64,000 nucleotides of DNA from Arthrobacter sp. OY3WO11 (GCF_001641125.1 NZ_LWLP01000001.1:3060133-3124132); one strand, 5' to 3'; positions 50,905 to 60,009 are shown, counted from the stretch's first letter. The notes: generated from the sequence alone by a model not told the origin. Made by a program: numbers and translations.

Positions 50905-51581
50905 GCCCGGTCCCCCTCAACCGCCGGCACCAGTGCCGGGCGGATCTTCCCGGCCCGCTCCCACGGCGTCAGGAGCCGTTCCAGCAGGACGAGCAACGCA
51001 TCCATGAGCAGGGCCAGGACAAGGATGGCAATGATCCCCACCACGATTTCCGTTATGAAGCCCCGCTGCAGTCCTGAGGTGAACAGCATGCCCAGGTTTC
51101 CGATGCCAAGCAGCGCTGCCACGCTGACCAGGGAGATGTTGCTGACGGACACCACCCGGAGCCCGGCAAACATCACCGGCAGGGACAGCGGCAGGTCCAC
51201 CCGCAGGAACCGCGCCAGCGGTTTGTATCCCATGGCCACCGCGGCCTGTCCCACGTCCTCGCTCACCGAGTCGAAGGCGTCCAGGGCGGCGCGGACCAGG
51301 AGGGCCACGGCGTAGATGGTCAGGGCCACCACCACGTTGAGCGGGTCCAAAATCCGGGTGCCCAGGATCGTGGGAAGGATGATGAACAGTGCCAGCGACG
51401 GAATGGTGTACAGCAGCGAGGAGGCCGTCAGCACTACCGAGCGGAGGGCCCGGTTCTGCCGGGCCAGCTGCGCCAGGGGCAAGGAGATGACCAGTCCCAG
51501 GACCATGGGGACGAGGGCAAGCACAAGGTGCTGGCCGGACCGTTCCAGGACCATGTCGATGTTGGCCAGGAACCATTCCAT
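50901..51581 (-). CDS. Osmolyte ABC transporter permease (OpuCB-like)
   Basis: 226 aa from the ATG of MEWFLANIDMVLERSGQHL. About five membrane helices, with EAA loop SEDVGQAAVAMGYKPLARFLRVDLP. The ATG overlaps the TGA of the ATPase gene by one base (TGATGG), so translation is coupled. It pairs with the OpuCD-like permease. Confidence 0.92.
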   Translation of the reverse strand: MEWFLANIDMVLERSGQHLVLALVPMVLGLVISLPLAQLARQNRALRSVVLTASSLLYTIPSLALFIILPTILGTRILDPLNVVVALTIYAVALLVRAALDAFDSVSEDVGQAAVAMGYKPLARFLRVDLPLSLPVMFAGLRVVSVSNISLVSVAALLGIGNLGMLFTSGLQRGFITEIVVGIIAILVLALLMDALLVLLERLLTPWERAGKIRPALVPAVEGDRA

Positions 51582-52681
51582 CAGAGTGCAGCCTGCCGGA
51601 GCTGGCGTGCTTCTTCGATGAGGGCCAGAACTTCTCCGCCCCGGATGACACCCTGCACCCGGCCCTCCGTATCCACTGCGACGCCAAGGCCCGACGGCGA
51701 GGACAGCGCAGCGTCCAGCGCGCGGCGCAGGCTTTCCCCGGGACGGAACAACGAACCTCCCGGGATGAGGCCGGTGGCGGTGCCCGGCGTGGACCAACCC
51801 AGCGGGCGCATGTCTTCGTCCACCACCAGTTGCCAGCCGCTTGTTGCGTCCGGATCGGTTCCGGAGCCGCTGCGGCCGCGGACGATCGTCGGCACCGTAT
51901 GGAGGGTCACACCGTCGGACGCGGTGAAGCCAAGGTGCCGGAATCCCCGGTCCCGTCCCACAAAGGAGGCCACGAAGTCATTTGCCGGGGCACGGAGGAT
52001 TTCCTCCGGCGTGGCGTACTGCGCCAGCTTTCCGCCCACTGCGAAGACGGCCACCTTGTCGCCCAGCACGGTGGCTTCATCGATGTCGTGGGTGACGAAC
52101 ACGATGGTCTTGGCCAGGTCCTTCTGGAGCCGCAGGAGCTCCTGCTGGAGTTCGTCGCGGACCACGGGATCCACGGCGCTGAACGGCTCATCCATGAGCA
52201 GGACGGGCGGGTCGGCGGCGAGCGCACGGGCTACCCCCACGCGCTGCTGCTGGCCGCCGGAGAGCTGGGACGGGTAACGCTTGGCGAGCGGCCGGGCCAG
52301 GCCCACCACGTCCAGGAGCTCCTCAGCGCGCCTGCGGGCGTCGGCCTTGGACACGCCGTTCAACCGGGGCACGGTGGCAATGTTGTCCAGGACCGAGCGG
52401 TGGGGCAGCAGCCCGGCGGACTGCATCACGTACCCCATCGAGCGGCGCAGTTCGGGCGCCGGCACGGAGGTGACGTCCTTGCCGTCCACCGTGATGGCCC
52501 CGGAGGTGGGTTCCACCATCCGGTTGATCATGCGCAGCGAAGTGGTCTTGCCGCAGCCTGACGGGCCCACAAAGACGGTGATCGATCCTTTGGCGATGGA
52601 CATGGAGAGGTTGTCCACGGCCGGTTGCCCGCCCTGGAACTGCTTGGTAACGCTCTGAAACTCGATCATCGCCTGGTCCAT
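51581..52681 (-). CDS. Osmolyte ABC transporter ATPase with C-terminal CBS-type region (OpuCA-like)
   Basis: 366 aa. ABC ATPase: Walker A GPSGCGKTT, signature LSGGQQQR, Walker B VLLMDEPFSAVDP, switch His VTHDIDEA. The C-terminal third (from about 255) looks like a CBS module (MRPLGWSTPGTATGLIPGG, then GVAVDTEGRVQGVIRGGEVL), which in OpuCA senses ionic strength or nucleotide. It is first in a four-gene operon ordered ATPase, permease, permease, binding protein. MIEFQSVTKQF at 52669 is an equally possible start. Confidence 0.92.
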   Translation of the reverse strand: MDQAMIEFQSVTKQFQGGQPAVDNLSMSIAKGSITVFVGPSGCGKTTSLRMINRMVEPTSGAITVDGKDVTSVPAPELRRSMGYVMQSAGLLPHRSVLDNIATVPRLNGVSKADARRRAEELLDVVGLARPLAKRYPSQLSGGQQQRVGVARALAADPPVLLMDEPFSAVDPVVRDELQQELLRLQKDLAKTIVFVTHDIDEATVLGDKVAVFAVGGKLAQYATPEEILRAPANDFVASFVGRDRGFRHLGFTASDGVTLHTVPTIVRGRSGSGTDPDATSGWQLVVDEDMRPLGWSTPGTATGLIPGGSLFRPGESLRRALDAALSSPSGLGVAVDTEGRVQGVIRGGEVLALIEEARQLRQAAL

Positions 52682-52930
52682 GGTGCGGACTCACCTGTTC
52701 TCTGGGACGGGCTTCTGGAAGCACCGCGACATTGTCATCAGCACGCTGATAGTTACGGTAACCCAAACCGGGCGCGGCAACACCTGCAGCGCCCCGAATC
52801 CGGGCAAAGGAATCCCTACTGTAATCATTCGGAGCCAGGACCGCGCCGGATGGAAACGGCCGTTCCGGCCAGGAACCGCCATGGCCTGGGGCGCTGTTCC
52901 GCCGCGGGCAGACCGGCCTAAAGTGGTGGG
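52682..52930. other. Divergent region between the osmolyte operon and the pirin gene
   Basis: 249 bases. It must contain the promoter of the importer operon on the minus strand; the pirin promoter is at 52919-52924. The most AT-rich part is 52735-52765. No coding frame is supported. Confidence 0.35.
52919..52924 (+). promoter_or_regulatory. -10 box of a probable leaderless promoter (pirin)
   Basis: TAAAGT, 6 nt before the GTG at 52931. Confidence 0.55.
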
Positions 52931-53944
52931 GTGACCAACTTGGAAATAGCGCCGCAGCAGGAGGTCTGTCCGCCGGCAGCCCCTGAGGGCAGTTCCGGAC
53001 CCTGCCTTCAGCTGTGGCCCCAACGCGAGGTGCCGCTCGGCGGAGTCCGTGCCATGAACGTCCAGCGGACGCTGCCGCAGCGTGGCCTCCCCACCATCGG
53101 AGCATGGTGTTTCCTGGACAGCTTCGGCCCGGACCGGACTGCGATGTCTGTACTTCCCCACCCCCACATTGGCCTGCAGACCGTGACCTGGCCCCTGGCC
53201 GGCCACATCCGCCACCGGGACAGCGTGGGCAGCGACGTTGTGGTCCGGCCGGGTGAACTGAACATCATGACGGCGGGCCACGGCGTCTCCCACTCCGAGT
53301 TCGCCGTGCTTCCGCCTGCCGGCGAAGCGCTGCCGGTGCAGCGCGGGCTGCAGCTCTGGGTGGCCCTGCCCGGCGGTGAACGGCACCGGGAGCCGGCATT
53401 CGAGCAGCACCGCGAGCTTCCCCGCGCCAGCGGGCAGGGCTTCGCCGCCACGGTGATGGTGGGTGAATTTGCCGGTGTCGCGTCACCGGCAACCATGTAC
53501 TCACCGATCGTGGGTGCGGACGTCTCGTGTGGCGGGATGGCCGTGCTGCCGCTCAATGCAGGGTTTGAGCACGGCATCCTTGTGCTCGACGGCGGCCTGG
53601 CGGTGGACGGGCAGGAGGTTCCACCGGGCCCGCTGGGCTACCTCGGCACCGGCCGCACCGAGCTGCAGGTGCAGGCCCTCCCCGGCACGCGCTTCCTCCT
53701 CATCGGCGGCGAGCCCTTCCAGGAAGAGCTGCTGATGTGGTGGAACTTTGTGGGCCGCACCCACGAGGAAGTGGAACAGGCCAGGAGCGACTGGGAAGCC
53801 CAGGCAGGGCTGGCGGAAACGGAAACGGCGGCGGCACGGTATGGCCTGGTCCGCGGCCACGGTCCGGACGCGGGGCCCGAGGCGGGACGCATACCCGCAC
53901 CTCCCCTCCCGGGCGTGCGGCTGACACCCCGGAAACGGCTCTAA
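52931..53944 (+). CDS. Pirin family protein
   Basis: 337 aa, GTG start. Cupin fold with the pirin motif: GAWCFLDSFGP, then PHPHIGLQTVTWPLAGHIRHRDSVG and PGELNIMTAGHGVSHSEF, which carry the His/Glu metal ligands of pirins (HPHIG and GHGVSHSE). The C-terminal cupin ends near the segment LPGTRFLLIGGEPFQEELLMWWNFVGRTHEEV. Some pirins oxidise quercetin and others regulate transcription or metabolism; the role here is open. It is monocistronic. Confidence 0.9.
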   Translation: MTNLEIAPQQEVCPPAAPEGSSGPCLQLWPQREVPLGGVRAMNVQRTLPQRGLPTIGAWCFLDSFGPDRTAMSVLPHPHIGLQTVTWPLAGHIRHRDSVGSDVVVRPGELNIMTAGHGVSHSEFAVLPPAGEALPVQRGLQLWVALPGGERHREPAFEQHRELPRASGQGFAATVMVGEFAGVASPATMYSPIVGADVSCGGMAVLPLNAGFEHGILVLDGGLAVDGQEVPPGPLGYLGTGRTELQVQALPGTRFLLIGGEPFQEELLMWWNFVGRTHEEVEQARSDWEAQAGLAETETAAARYGLVRGHGPDAGPEAGRIPAPPLPGVRLTPRKRL

Positions 53945-53960
53945 CAGGGCCAAGCCCGGA

Positions 53961-54908
53961 TCAGGCCTGCTCTGCCACCAGCTGCAGCACACCGAAGACT
54001 GGTTCCTGGTCCAGCACGCGGATATCGGTCACGCCGGCATCCATCAGGTGGCGGCGGAAGGAATGCTGCAGCGGTGCCACGTTCATGCCCAGGCCGCCGC
54101 CCAGGATCACGGGACCCTTGATACCCAGCTGCTGCAGCACCTGCAGCGCCAGGCCGGCAAGGTCCTCCCCGGCCTGGTCCAGCAGCGCCTGGCTTTCCGG
54201 GTGGCCTGCTGCCGCCGCCTCCACCACATACCGGGCCTGCTGGGCCCAGAAGCGCCGGCCGGTCTTCGGTGAATGGAACAGCGCGATGAGGCGGTTGGGG
54301 TCGCCCACTCCGCAGGACTGCAGCAGGGCCGTGGTGAGTTCATCGGCGGGCAGTCCGCGGTTCATTCGGCCCAGGCTGTGCCGCACCGCTTCGCGCCCCA
54401 GCCAGTAACCGCTGCCTTCGTCGCCCAGGAGGTAGCCCCAGCCGCCTGCCCTGGCCTCGCCGCCGTCGGCATTCCTGCCCCAGGCTGCCGAGCCGGTGCC
54501 CGCAATCACCGCGACTCCCGTGCTCGCGTGCCCGGCGGCCAGCAGCAGGCGTGAATCGTGCACCACGGTCACCCGGGCACCGGGCACGTGGGGCTGGATC
54601 AGGGACGCCAGGGCTGCGGCGTCGTCTTCGGTATCGATGCCGCCCGAGCCCGCGTAGACCTGGGATACCTGCCCTCCGCCGATGCGCGAGAAGAGGTCGG
54701 CGAGGTTGGCGGCCGCCTCGTCGCGGCTGACGTTCTGCACGTTGGAGCTGCCGGCGGACTCATCCGCAACCGGCACATCATCCTCGAAGCGGACCCCGTG
54801 GGTCTTGGTGCCACCGATGTCCAGCCCGATGATGACACCGCCGAGCGGAGTTGATGCGGGAACCTGGTGGGCGGGGGTGAGCGCGGAGGAATTTTCGGTG
54901 TTGGTCAC
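53961..54908 (-). CDS. BadF/BadG-type ATPase, N-acetylglucosamine-kinase-like
   Basis: 315 aa from a GTG. ASKHA fold: phosphate-1 motif IIGLDIGGTKTHGVRF, phosphate-2 VIAGTGSAAWGRNADGGEARAGGWGYLLGDEGSGYWLGREA and adenosine motif GPVILGGGLG. This motif set is typical of eukaryotic-type N-acetylglucosamine kinases and related sugar or amino-sugar kinases in actinobacteria. No sugar transporter or NagA/NagB lies nearby, so the substrate is uncertain. A TACCCT box lies 6 nt before the GTG. Confidence 0.85.
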   Translation of the reverse strand: MTNTENSSALTPAHQVPASTPLGGVIIGLDIGGTKTHGVRFEDDVPVADESAGSSNVQNVSRDEAAANLADLFSRIGGGQVSQVYAGSGGIDTEDDAAALASLIQPHVPGARVTVVHDSRLLLAAGHASTGVAVIAGTGSAAWGRNADGGEARAGGWGYLLGDEGSGYWLGREAVRHSLGRMNRGLPADELTTALLQSCGVGDPNRLIALFHSPKTGRRFWAQQARYVVEAAAAGHPESQALLDQAGEDLAGLALQVLQQLGIKGPVILGGGLGMNVAPLQHSFRRHLMDAGVTDIRVLDQEPVFGVLQLVAEQA

Positions 54909-54914
54909 GTCACA

Positions 54915-54920
54915 AGGGTA
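54915..54920 (-). promoter_or_regulatory. -10 box of a probable leaderless promoter (BadF-type ATPase)
   Basis: TACCCT on the minus strand, 6 nt before the GTG at 54908. Confidence 0.45.
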
Positions 54921-54968
54921 ATGGTGCGGGGGCGGCGGGAAGCCCATCCCCGCCTTTCCCGGCCGCAG

Positions 54969-55943
54969 TTATCGGGACCGCTGCCGTACCAGCCCGGCCA
55001 GCAGTCCAGGCCCCTCCGTCACCACCATGTCCCGGAACAGCCGTACCGGCACCGGCTCCGAGCCAGGTTTCCGCCTCCGCCAGGACAGGCCCACCTCGCG
55101 GAACGCCAAGGCGGAGTCAAGGGGAACTTCGACCCAGCCCAGGTTCCCGGTTTCGGGGCTGACGGTACGGCCAGGGGCATCACCTCCCGGCGGCAGGATG
55201 CTGACGCCCAGGCCGGCGGAGACCAGTCCCCGGACCGTGTGCGAGTCCTGGCTTTCGAAGGCGATGCGTGGCCGGTAACCGGCCTCGCGGAACAGCGCAT
55301 CGGTGAGCGAACGCATGCCGTACCCGGGCCCAAGCGCCACGAAGGGGTCTGCCCTGATATCGGCGAGCCGGGCGGAGGGCTGTGCGGCGAGGGGGTGGCT
55401 GTGGTGCACCACCAGGCGGAGCGGCTCACGGTACAGCGGGGCCGAGGACAGGTTCCGGCCGGGCGGCGCTACGGGAGCCGTCAGTGCCAGGTCCGACTCA
55501 CCCGAGGCCAATTCGTCAAGGCAGGCATTCCGCGCGCCCTGGCTCAGCGTGAAGGCGGCGCCGGGATGGCGGGACCGGAAGGCACTGATCAGGAGCGGCA
55601 GCGCAGCCTCGCCGAACGTGTGCTGGAACGAGAGGGAAACCCTTCCCCGCACCACGTCCGACTCGTCTCGGACGAGGTCCAGCCCCGCCTGGAACGCCGT
55701 GAGGGCCTGCTCGATGTATGGCAGCAGGGTGCGGGCGGCGGGTGTCAGCCGGACCCCCCTGCCGTCCCGGACCAGGAGTTCGGTACCGACGACGGCGCTC
55801 GCCCGGGCCAGCGCGCGGCTCACCGTGGACTGGGGTACTCCGAGCAGTTCCGCGGTTTCCGTGACGTGCTCGGTCCGTCCCAGCTCAGCGAGCACGGGCA
55901 GCAGCGGCAGCAGCTGCACGAGCTGTTTCTGGTCCGGTTCCAC
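54969..55943 (-). CDS. LysR-family transcriptional regulator
   Basis: 324 aa from the GTG of VEPDQKQLVQLLPLLPVL, which has AAGGAGG 7 nt upstream. The helix-turn-helix is ELGRTEHVTETAELLGVPQSTVSRALARASAVVGTELLVRD (about 15-55), and the effector domain follows from about 85. The frame is open further upstream but runs into the palindrome at 55974-56037. It is divergent from the MFS gene at 56137, the usual layout for LysR and its target, so it probably controls that exporter. Confidence 0.9.
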   Translation of the reverse strand: MEPDQKQLVQLLPLLPVLAELGRTEHVTETAELLGVPQSTVSRALARASAVVGTELLVRDGRGVRLTPAARTLLPYIEQALTAFQAGLDLVRDESDVVRGRVSLSFQHTFGEAALPLLISAFRSRHPGAAFTLSQGARNACLDELASGESDLALTAPVAPPGRNLSSAPLYREPLRLVVHHSHPLAAQPSARLADIRADPFVALGPGYGMRSLTDALFREAGYRPRIAFESQDSHTVRGLVSAGLGVSILPPGGDAPGRTVSPETGNLGWVEVPLDSALAFREVGLSWRRRKPGSEPVPVRLFRDMVVTEGPGLLAGLVRQRSR

Positions 55944-55973
55944 GGGCAGGCCTCCTTCCTGCTCCCCGCCGGC

Positions 55974-56037
55974 CCAACTAGGTAGCGCTAAGTGTCGTTT
56001 TGACGGCTCATAACGACACTTAGCGCTACCTGGTTGG
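55974..56037. repeat. 64-nt palindromic repeat, copy 2
   Basis: Same length and arm layout as copy 1 at 1049-1112. The 19-bp core (GGTAGCGCTAAGTGTCGTT with 56012-56030) is perfect and the ends CCAACTA/TGGTTGG pair with one mismatch. The arms differ from copy 1 by a compensated C/T and G/A change, which keeps base pairing and suggests selection on the hairpin. Confidence 0.88.
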
Positions 56038-56064
56038 GAAAAAGCTCCCGAGTGGGGGAAAGCA

Positions 56065-56090
56065 TGTGAAATTGCTATCAGTTTTACACA
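56065..56090. promoter_or_regulatory. Possible LysR operator
   Basis: Imperfect dyad TGTGAAA-N10-TTTTACACA in an AT-rich stretch between the LysR and MFS genes. It is the only such dyad there and resembles LysR-type T-N11-A sites. Confidence 0.4.
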
Positions 56091-56124
56091 AAGCATGCAT
56101 TGGAGGCATCTATTGGCCAAAAGC

Positions 56125-56130
56125 TAGGCT
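56125..56130 (+). promoter_or_regulatory. -10 box of a probable leaderless promoter (MFS)
   Basis: TAGGCT, 6 nt before the ATG at 56137. Confidence 0.5.
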
Positions 56131-56136
56131 GGCCGG

Positions 56137-57378
56137 ATGGCCCACATCGTCCGTTCCGCAGGCAACAGTCCTTCCCCTCGCTGGGACGGTCATGCCAAAG
56201 GCTCGACGGCGTACGCGAGGATCCTCGCCGGCCTGTCCTTCGCAGGCGTTGCCACCTTCGCCCAGCTTTACTCCACCCAGGCCGTGCTGCCGATCCTGGC
56301 GTCAGACCTGCAGGTCAGAGCGGCGGATGCCGCATTGACCATCTCCCTGGCCACGGTGGGCCTTGCAGCGACGGTGATTCCCTGGTCCTTCCTGGCGGAC
56401 AGGATCGGCCGGGTCCGGGCCATGGCGTGGGGCATTTCGATAGCCACCGTCCTTGGCCTGCTGGTTCCGCTGTCCACCAGTTTCGGCATGCTGCTTGCCC
56501 TGCGGCTCCTCGAAGGAATGGCGCTTGGCGGGATCCCGGCCATCGCCATTGCCTACCTCAACGAAGAAGTCACCAAAGCCCACGCGGCGCTGGCGGCAGG
56601 GAGTTATGTTGCCGGGACCACGCTGGGCGGGCTCGCCGGCCGCCTGGTGGCCGGGCCGGCCGGCGAACTGTGGGGCTGGCGCGCAGCGGCACTTGCGGTG
56701 TCCGTCCTGGCCACCCTCGCCGCCGTCGCCTTCCTCATTCTGGTACCGAAGGCCCAGGGTTTTGTCACCGCACCCGCCGCCGGGCTTCGCGGGGCGTTCC
56801 GGACCCTCGGCGGCCATCTGCGGAACGTCCGACTGCTGGTCCTCTACGGCCAGGCCTTCCTGATGATGGGCGGGTTTGTGGCGGTGTACAACTACCTGGG
56901 GTTCCGGCTTTCCGGCGAGCCCTTCGGCCTTCCGGGAACATTGATCAGCCTGATCTTCCTGGCCTACCTGTCGGGGACCGTCACGTCGCGCTGGTCGGCG
57001 GGGCTGACCCTTCGCTTTGGCCGCCGGACTGTGCTGCTCGCGGGCCTGGCGCTGTCCACTGCGGGCCTTGCCCTGACGCTGACGCAGTCCCTTGCCCTGA
57101 TCCTGGCCGGCCTGGTGGTGTTCACCGGCGGTTTCTTCGCCGCCCACAGCATCGGGGCCGGCTGGACCGGTGCCCTTGCCAGCACCGGCAGGGCCCAGGG
57201 CGCCTCGCTGTACAACCTGGCCTACTACCTCGGGTCCAGCATCATCGGCTGGGCCGGCGGCCTGGTGTTCCAATCCCTTGGCTGGAATGCCCTGGCTGCG
57301 GCAGTCATGGTCCTTGCCTGCCTCACTACGGCGGCTGTCGCCGTCGTCCATCCCGGGAAGGAACACGCCGGGGCATAG
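56137..57378 (+). CDS. MFS transporter, YnfM-like
   Basis: 413 aa with about twelve membrane helices. After a polar N-terminus comes FAGVATFAQLYSTQAVLPILASDLQV, then the A-motif-type loop SFLADRIGRVRAMAWG between helices 2 and 3, and LLEGMALGGIPAIAIAYLNEEVTKAHAALAAG. This is the YnfM/inner-membrane MFS branch whose substrates are mostly unknown, generally exporters of small molecules. It is probably regulated by the divergent LysR protein. Confidence 0.88.
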   Translation: MAHIVRSAGNSPSPRWDGHAKGSTAYARILAGLSFAGVATFAQLYSTQAVLPILASDLQVRAADAALTISLATVGLAATVIPWSFLADRIGRVRAMAWGISIATVLGLLVPLSTSFGMLLALRLLEGMALGGIPAIAIAYLNEEVTKAHAALAAGSYVAGTTLGGLAGRLVAGPAGELWGWRAAALAVSVLATLAAVAFLILVPKAQGFVTAPAAGLRGAFRTLGGHLRNVRLLVLYGQAFLMMGGFVAVYNYLGFRLSGEPFGLPGTLISLIFLAYLSGTVTSRWSAGLTLRFGRRTVLLAGLALSTAGLALTLTQSLALILAGLVVFTGGFFAAHSIGAGWTGALASTGRAQGASLYNLAYYLGSSIIGWAGGLVFQSLGWNALAAAVMVLACLTTAAVAVVHPGKEHAGA

Positions 57379-57541
57379 AAGCCGGCGGCACTGTGGTTCC
57401 ATACCTCAAGGTGCTCCCGTGAACATTCTGCTTTCAGCCCGGGAAGCGGCAGCGCGAAATTCGGCGGCCGGCCCGCAACGTACCCGGTACCGCAGCCGGG
57501 CGAGGCTAGGATGAAACCCAGGATCGTCACGAGGAGCTGCA

Positions 57542-58045
57542 GTGAGCACGAATGCCAGGAACGCCAGGCCGGGAGCGCATCTGGAACCGCTGGACGCGAT
57601 TGACGAGCGGCTCCTGGCGGCCCTCGTGGCCGACGCCCGGATCTCCAACAAGCAGCTCGCGGAACTGGTGGGGATCGCCCCTTCCACGGCCCTGATGCGC
57701 ACCCGCGCCCTGTCGGAGCGGGGAATCGTCCAGGGCTACGAGGCGAAGCTCAACCTGTCAGCGATAGGGCGCTCCGTGCAGGCGCTGGTTGCGGTGCGGC
57801 TCCGGGCCCACGACCGCGACCAGATTGACCGTTTCACGGGCAGGGTGCCGCATCTGCCTGCCGTGCTGTCCACCTTCCACACCTCGGGCTCGGTGGATTA
57901 CCTGCTGCATATCGCCGTCGCAACAACCGAGGACCTGCGGGACTGGGTGCTGGACAACCTGGCTACGGACCCCGTGGTGGGGCATACCGAGACAACGCTG
58001 GTGTTCGAACACATCCAGGGCAACCACGGTCCGTTGCCGGATTAG
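57542..58045 (+). CDS. Lrp/AsnC-family transcriptional regulator
   Basis: 167 aa, GTG start with GAGGAG upstream; a TAGGAT box at 57505 gives a leader of about 25 nt. The N-terminal helix-turn-helix is LDAIDERLLAALVADARISNKQLAELVGIAPSTALMRTRALSERGIVQGY and the C-terminal RAM domain follows (AVLSTFHTSGSVDYLLHIAVAT). It converges on the MFS gene at 58088 and lies 163 nt after the other MFS gene. Its target and ligand are unknown. Confidence 0.9.
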   Translation: MSTNARNARPGAHLEPLDAIDERLLAALVADARISNKQLAELVGIAPSTALMRTRALSERGIVQGYEAKLNLSAIGRSVQALVAVRLRAHDRDQIDRFTGRVPHLPAVLSTFHTSGSVDYLLHIAVATTEDLRDWVLDNLATDPVVGHTETTLVFEHIQGNHGPLPD

Positions 58046-58087
58046 CCGCACGGCAGCAACGTGCCGGGCGGAACGTTCCGGGGCAGG

Positions 58088-59335
58088 TTACCTGCGCCGC
58101 CCGGTGAGCGCGAGCCGGAGCGTCACTGCGGACAGGATCAGCGCCGCACCGGCGCACAGCCCCACGAACCCGGCCACGGCAACGGGCAGGCCGAAGACGC
58201 CGGCGGCCCAGCCAAGGCCGAGGACCGGCACTGCGCTGCCGAGGTAGGTGATGACGTAGACGGTGCTGACAATCTGTGCGTGCCGCGATGCCTCCACCCT
58301 GGCCGCAACGTCGTTGAAGACGGTGCGGAACGCGATCCCCTGCCCCATGCCGGCGGCAAGGGCGGAGGCCACCAGCAGCACGGGACTATGCCACGCTCCC
58401 GCCACCCCCAGGAGCACGACGGACACCCCCAGGACCGCCAGTCCCGCCGGAACCGTGTAGCGTCCGCGGAGGGTCAGCAGCTGGCTCAACGCCGAGGACG
58501 CCAGGGCGAGGCCGGCCAAGACACCCACCAGGGGGCGGGAATCGGTATGCAGCACCTGCGCAAAGTAGCCGGGAGCCAGCGACAGACAGAAGCCGAAGAC
58601 CGCGAAGCTGAGGAATCCGACGCCGGCGGCGAGCCAGAAGGCGCCCCTCGCCTCGCGGGACACGGAAGGGCGGCGCGGCGCCAGGGCCTTCAGCGGCCGG
58701 GAAGGCGCGGGGAGGCTGATCGCGGGGCGGGCACGCAGCAGGAACAGCGGCACCAGGAGACCGGCCAGGATCAGTGAATGGACATAGTACGGGGCTGTGG
58801 TGGCGCCCGGGAGGAGTGACAGCAGTCCCCCAATGACCGGCCCCGCCGCCACTCCCCCGGATGAGGCCAGCAACGTGAACCGGGAGGCCCACTCCGGGCG
58901 GGACGGAAGGAGTTCGCGCAGGGCTGCGGCACTGGCACCCGTGGCCAGCGCAACCGCTGTCCCCTGAAGGGCCCTGCCCGCACACAGCGCGGCGAGCGTC
59001 TGCGCTTCAGAGAAGAGCCACCCGCCTGCCAGTCCTGCAAGGACTGCCAGGATGAGCGCAGCCCGCCGGCCAATGTGGTCAGACCAGTGCCCGGCCAGCA
59101 TCAGCGTGGCAACCAGGGACAGGACGTAGCTGGCGAACGCGGAGGTGACTCCCAGCGTGGACAGCCCCAGCTCGGCCTGCAGGAGGGGATACAACGGTGT
59201 TGCCAGGTTGGCGCCCACCAGGAGGGTGAAGATTACGGTTCCCGCCATAACGAGCCGGGTTGTGGTGGACGCATCCCACCCGGCGGAGGCAGCAGCCGGG
59301 GTAGGGCGCATGCGGAGTTCACTGAAGACCGTCAT
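58088..59335 (-). CDS. MFS transporter
   Basis: 415 aa from MTVFSELRMRPTPAAAS, preceded by AGGCGG; MNQRRHT at 59356 is an alternative. About twelve helices. The loop between helices 2 and 3 reads AGHWSDHIGRRAALILA (A-motif type), and helix 4 follows with GRALQGTAVALATGASAAALRELLP. It is a drug/metabolite exporter type. It is divergent from the AsnC regulator at 59507, the more likely controller, and convergent with the other AsnC regulator. Confidence 0.88.
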   Translation of the reverse strand: MTVFSELRMRPTPAAASAGWDASTTTRLVMAGTVIFTLLVGANLATPLYPLLQAELGLSTLGVTSAFASYVLSLVATLMLAGHWSDHIGRRAALILAVLAGLAGGWLFSEAQTLAALCAGRALQGTAVALATGASAAALRELLPSRPEWASRFTLLASSGGVAAGPVIGGLLSLLPGATTAPYYVHSLILAGLLVPLFLLRARPAISLPAPSRPLKALAPRRPSVSREARGAFWLAAGVGFLSFAVFGFCLSLAPGYFAQVLHTDSRPLVGVLAGLALASSALSQLLTLRGRYTVPAGLAVLGVSVVLLGVAGAWHSPVLLVASALAAGMGQGIAFRTVFNDVAARVEASRHAQIVSTVYVITYLGSAVPVLGLGWAAGVFGLPVAVAGFVGLCAGAALILSAVTLRLALTGRRR

Positions 59336-59506
59336 CGTGTGCCGCCTCTGGTTCATACCGCGGCGGGGGTCCTTGTGGGAGTCCGGCGCGGGGTGGATAT
59401 CCGATGCCTCAAGAGTGCGTTATCGCTGCTCCTTTGATCGGATTTTCATGGAAGAATTGCGCAGGATCATCAAAACTGCCATCGATGTGTGATTGAGAGT
59501 GACTAT

Positions 59507-59986
59507 ATGAACCAGTTGGACCCCACCGACCTCAAGATTCTGCTGGCGATGATCCGCGACCCCAGGATCCAGATCGGCGAACTGAGCGAATCTCTGGGCA
59601 TTGCCCGGAACACGGCCCAGACCCGGGTCCGGCGCCTCCTCCGCGCAGGCGTGCTGCGGCCCGGCGGCCGCGAGGTGGATCTGGATGCGGTGGGCTATGA
59701 CGTGGTGGCGTTTGTGACCATCGAGGTGTCCCACCGCGAACTGGACGGCGTGGTCGCTGCGCTCCGGTTGATTCCCCAGGTCCTGGAGGTCCACGAGATT
59801 TCGGGCCGTGGAGATGTCTGGTGCCGTGTTGTAGCCACTGACACCCACAACCTCCAAGCCTCCCTCCGGCAGGTCCTGAGGATCAAGGGCGTGATCCGGA
59901 CCGAAACGGTCCTGGCATTGCACACCCACATCCCCTATCGCACTGAGCCACTGATCAGCGGCCTCGCCAAGGCGTCCAACACCTGA
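59507..59986 (+). CDS. Lrp/AsnC-family transcriptional regulator
   Basis: 159 aa from the ATG of MNQLDPTDLKILLAMIRDP; a GTG 18 nt earlier is less likely because GAGAG stands at the right distance to the ATG. Helix-turn-helix IQIGELSESLGIARNTAQTRVRRLLRAGVL, then the RAM domain (LEVHEISGRGDVWCRVVATDTHNLQASL). The 170-bp space to the divergent MFS gene is AT-rich at 59430-59480 and probably holds its operator. Such pairs often control amino acid export. Confidence 0.9.
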   Translation: MNQLDPTDLKILLAMIRDPRIQIGELSESLGIARNTAQTRVRRLLRAGVLRPGGREVDLDAVGYDVVAFVTIEVSHRELDGVVAALRLIPQVLEVHEISGRGDVWCRVVATDTHNLQASLRQVLRIKGVIRTETVLALHTHIPYRTEPLISGLAKASNT

Positions 59987-60003
59987 GGCCATGGCCGGGC
60001 GGA

Positions 60004-60009
60004 TAGGAT
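60004..60009 (+). promoter_or_regulatory. -10 box of a probable leaderless promoter (DUF1761)
   Basis: TAGGAT, 7 nt before the ATG at 60017. Confidence 0.5.
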
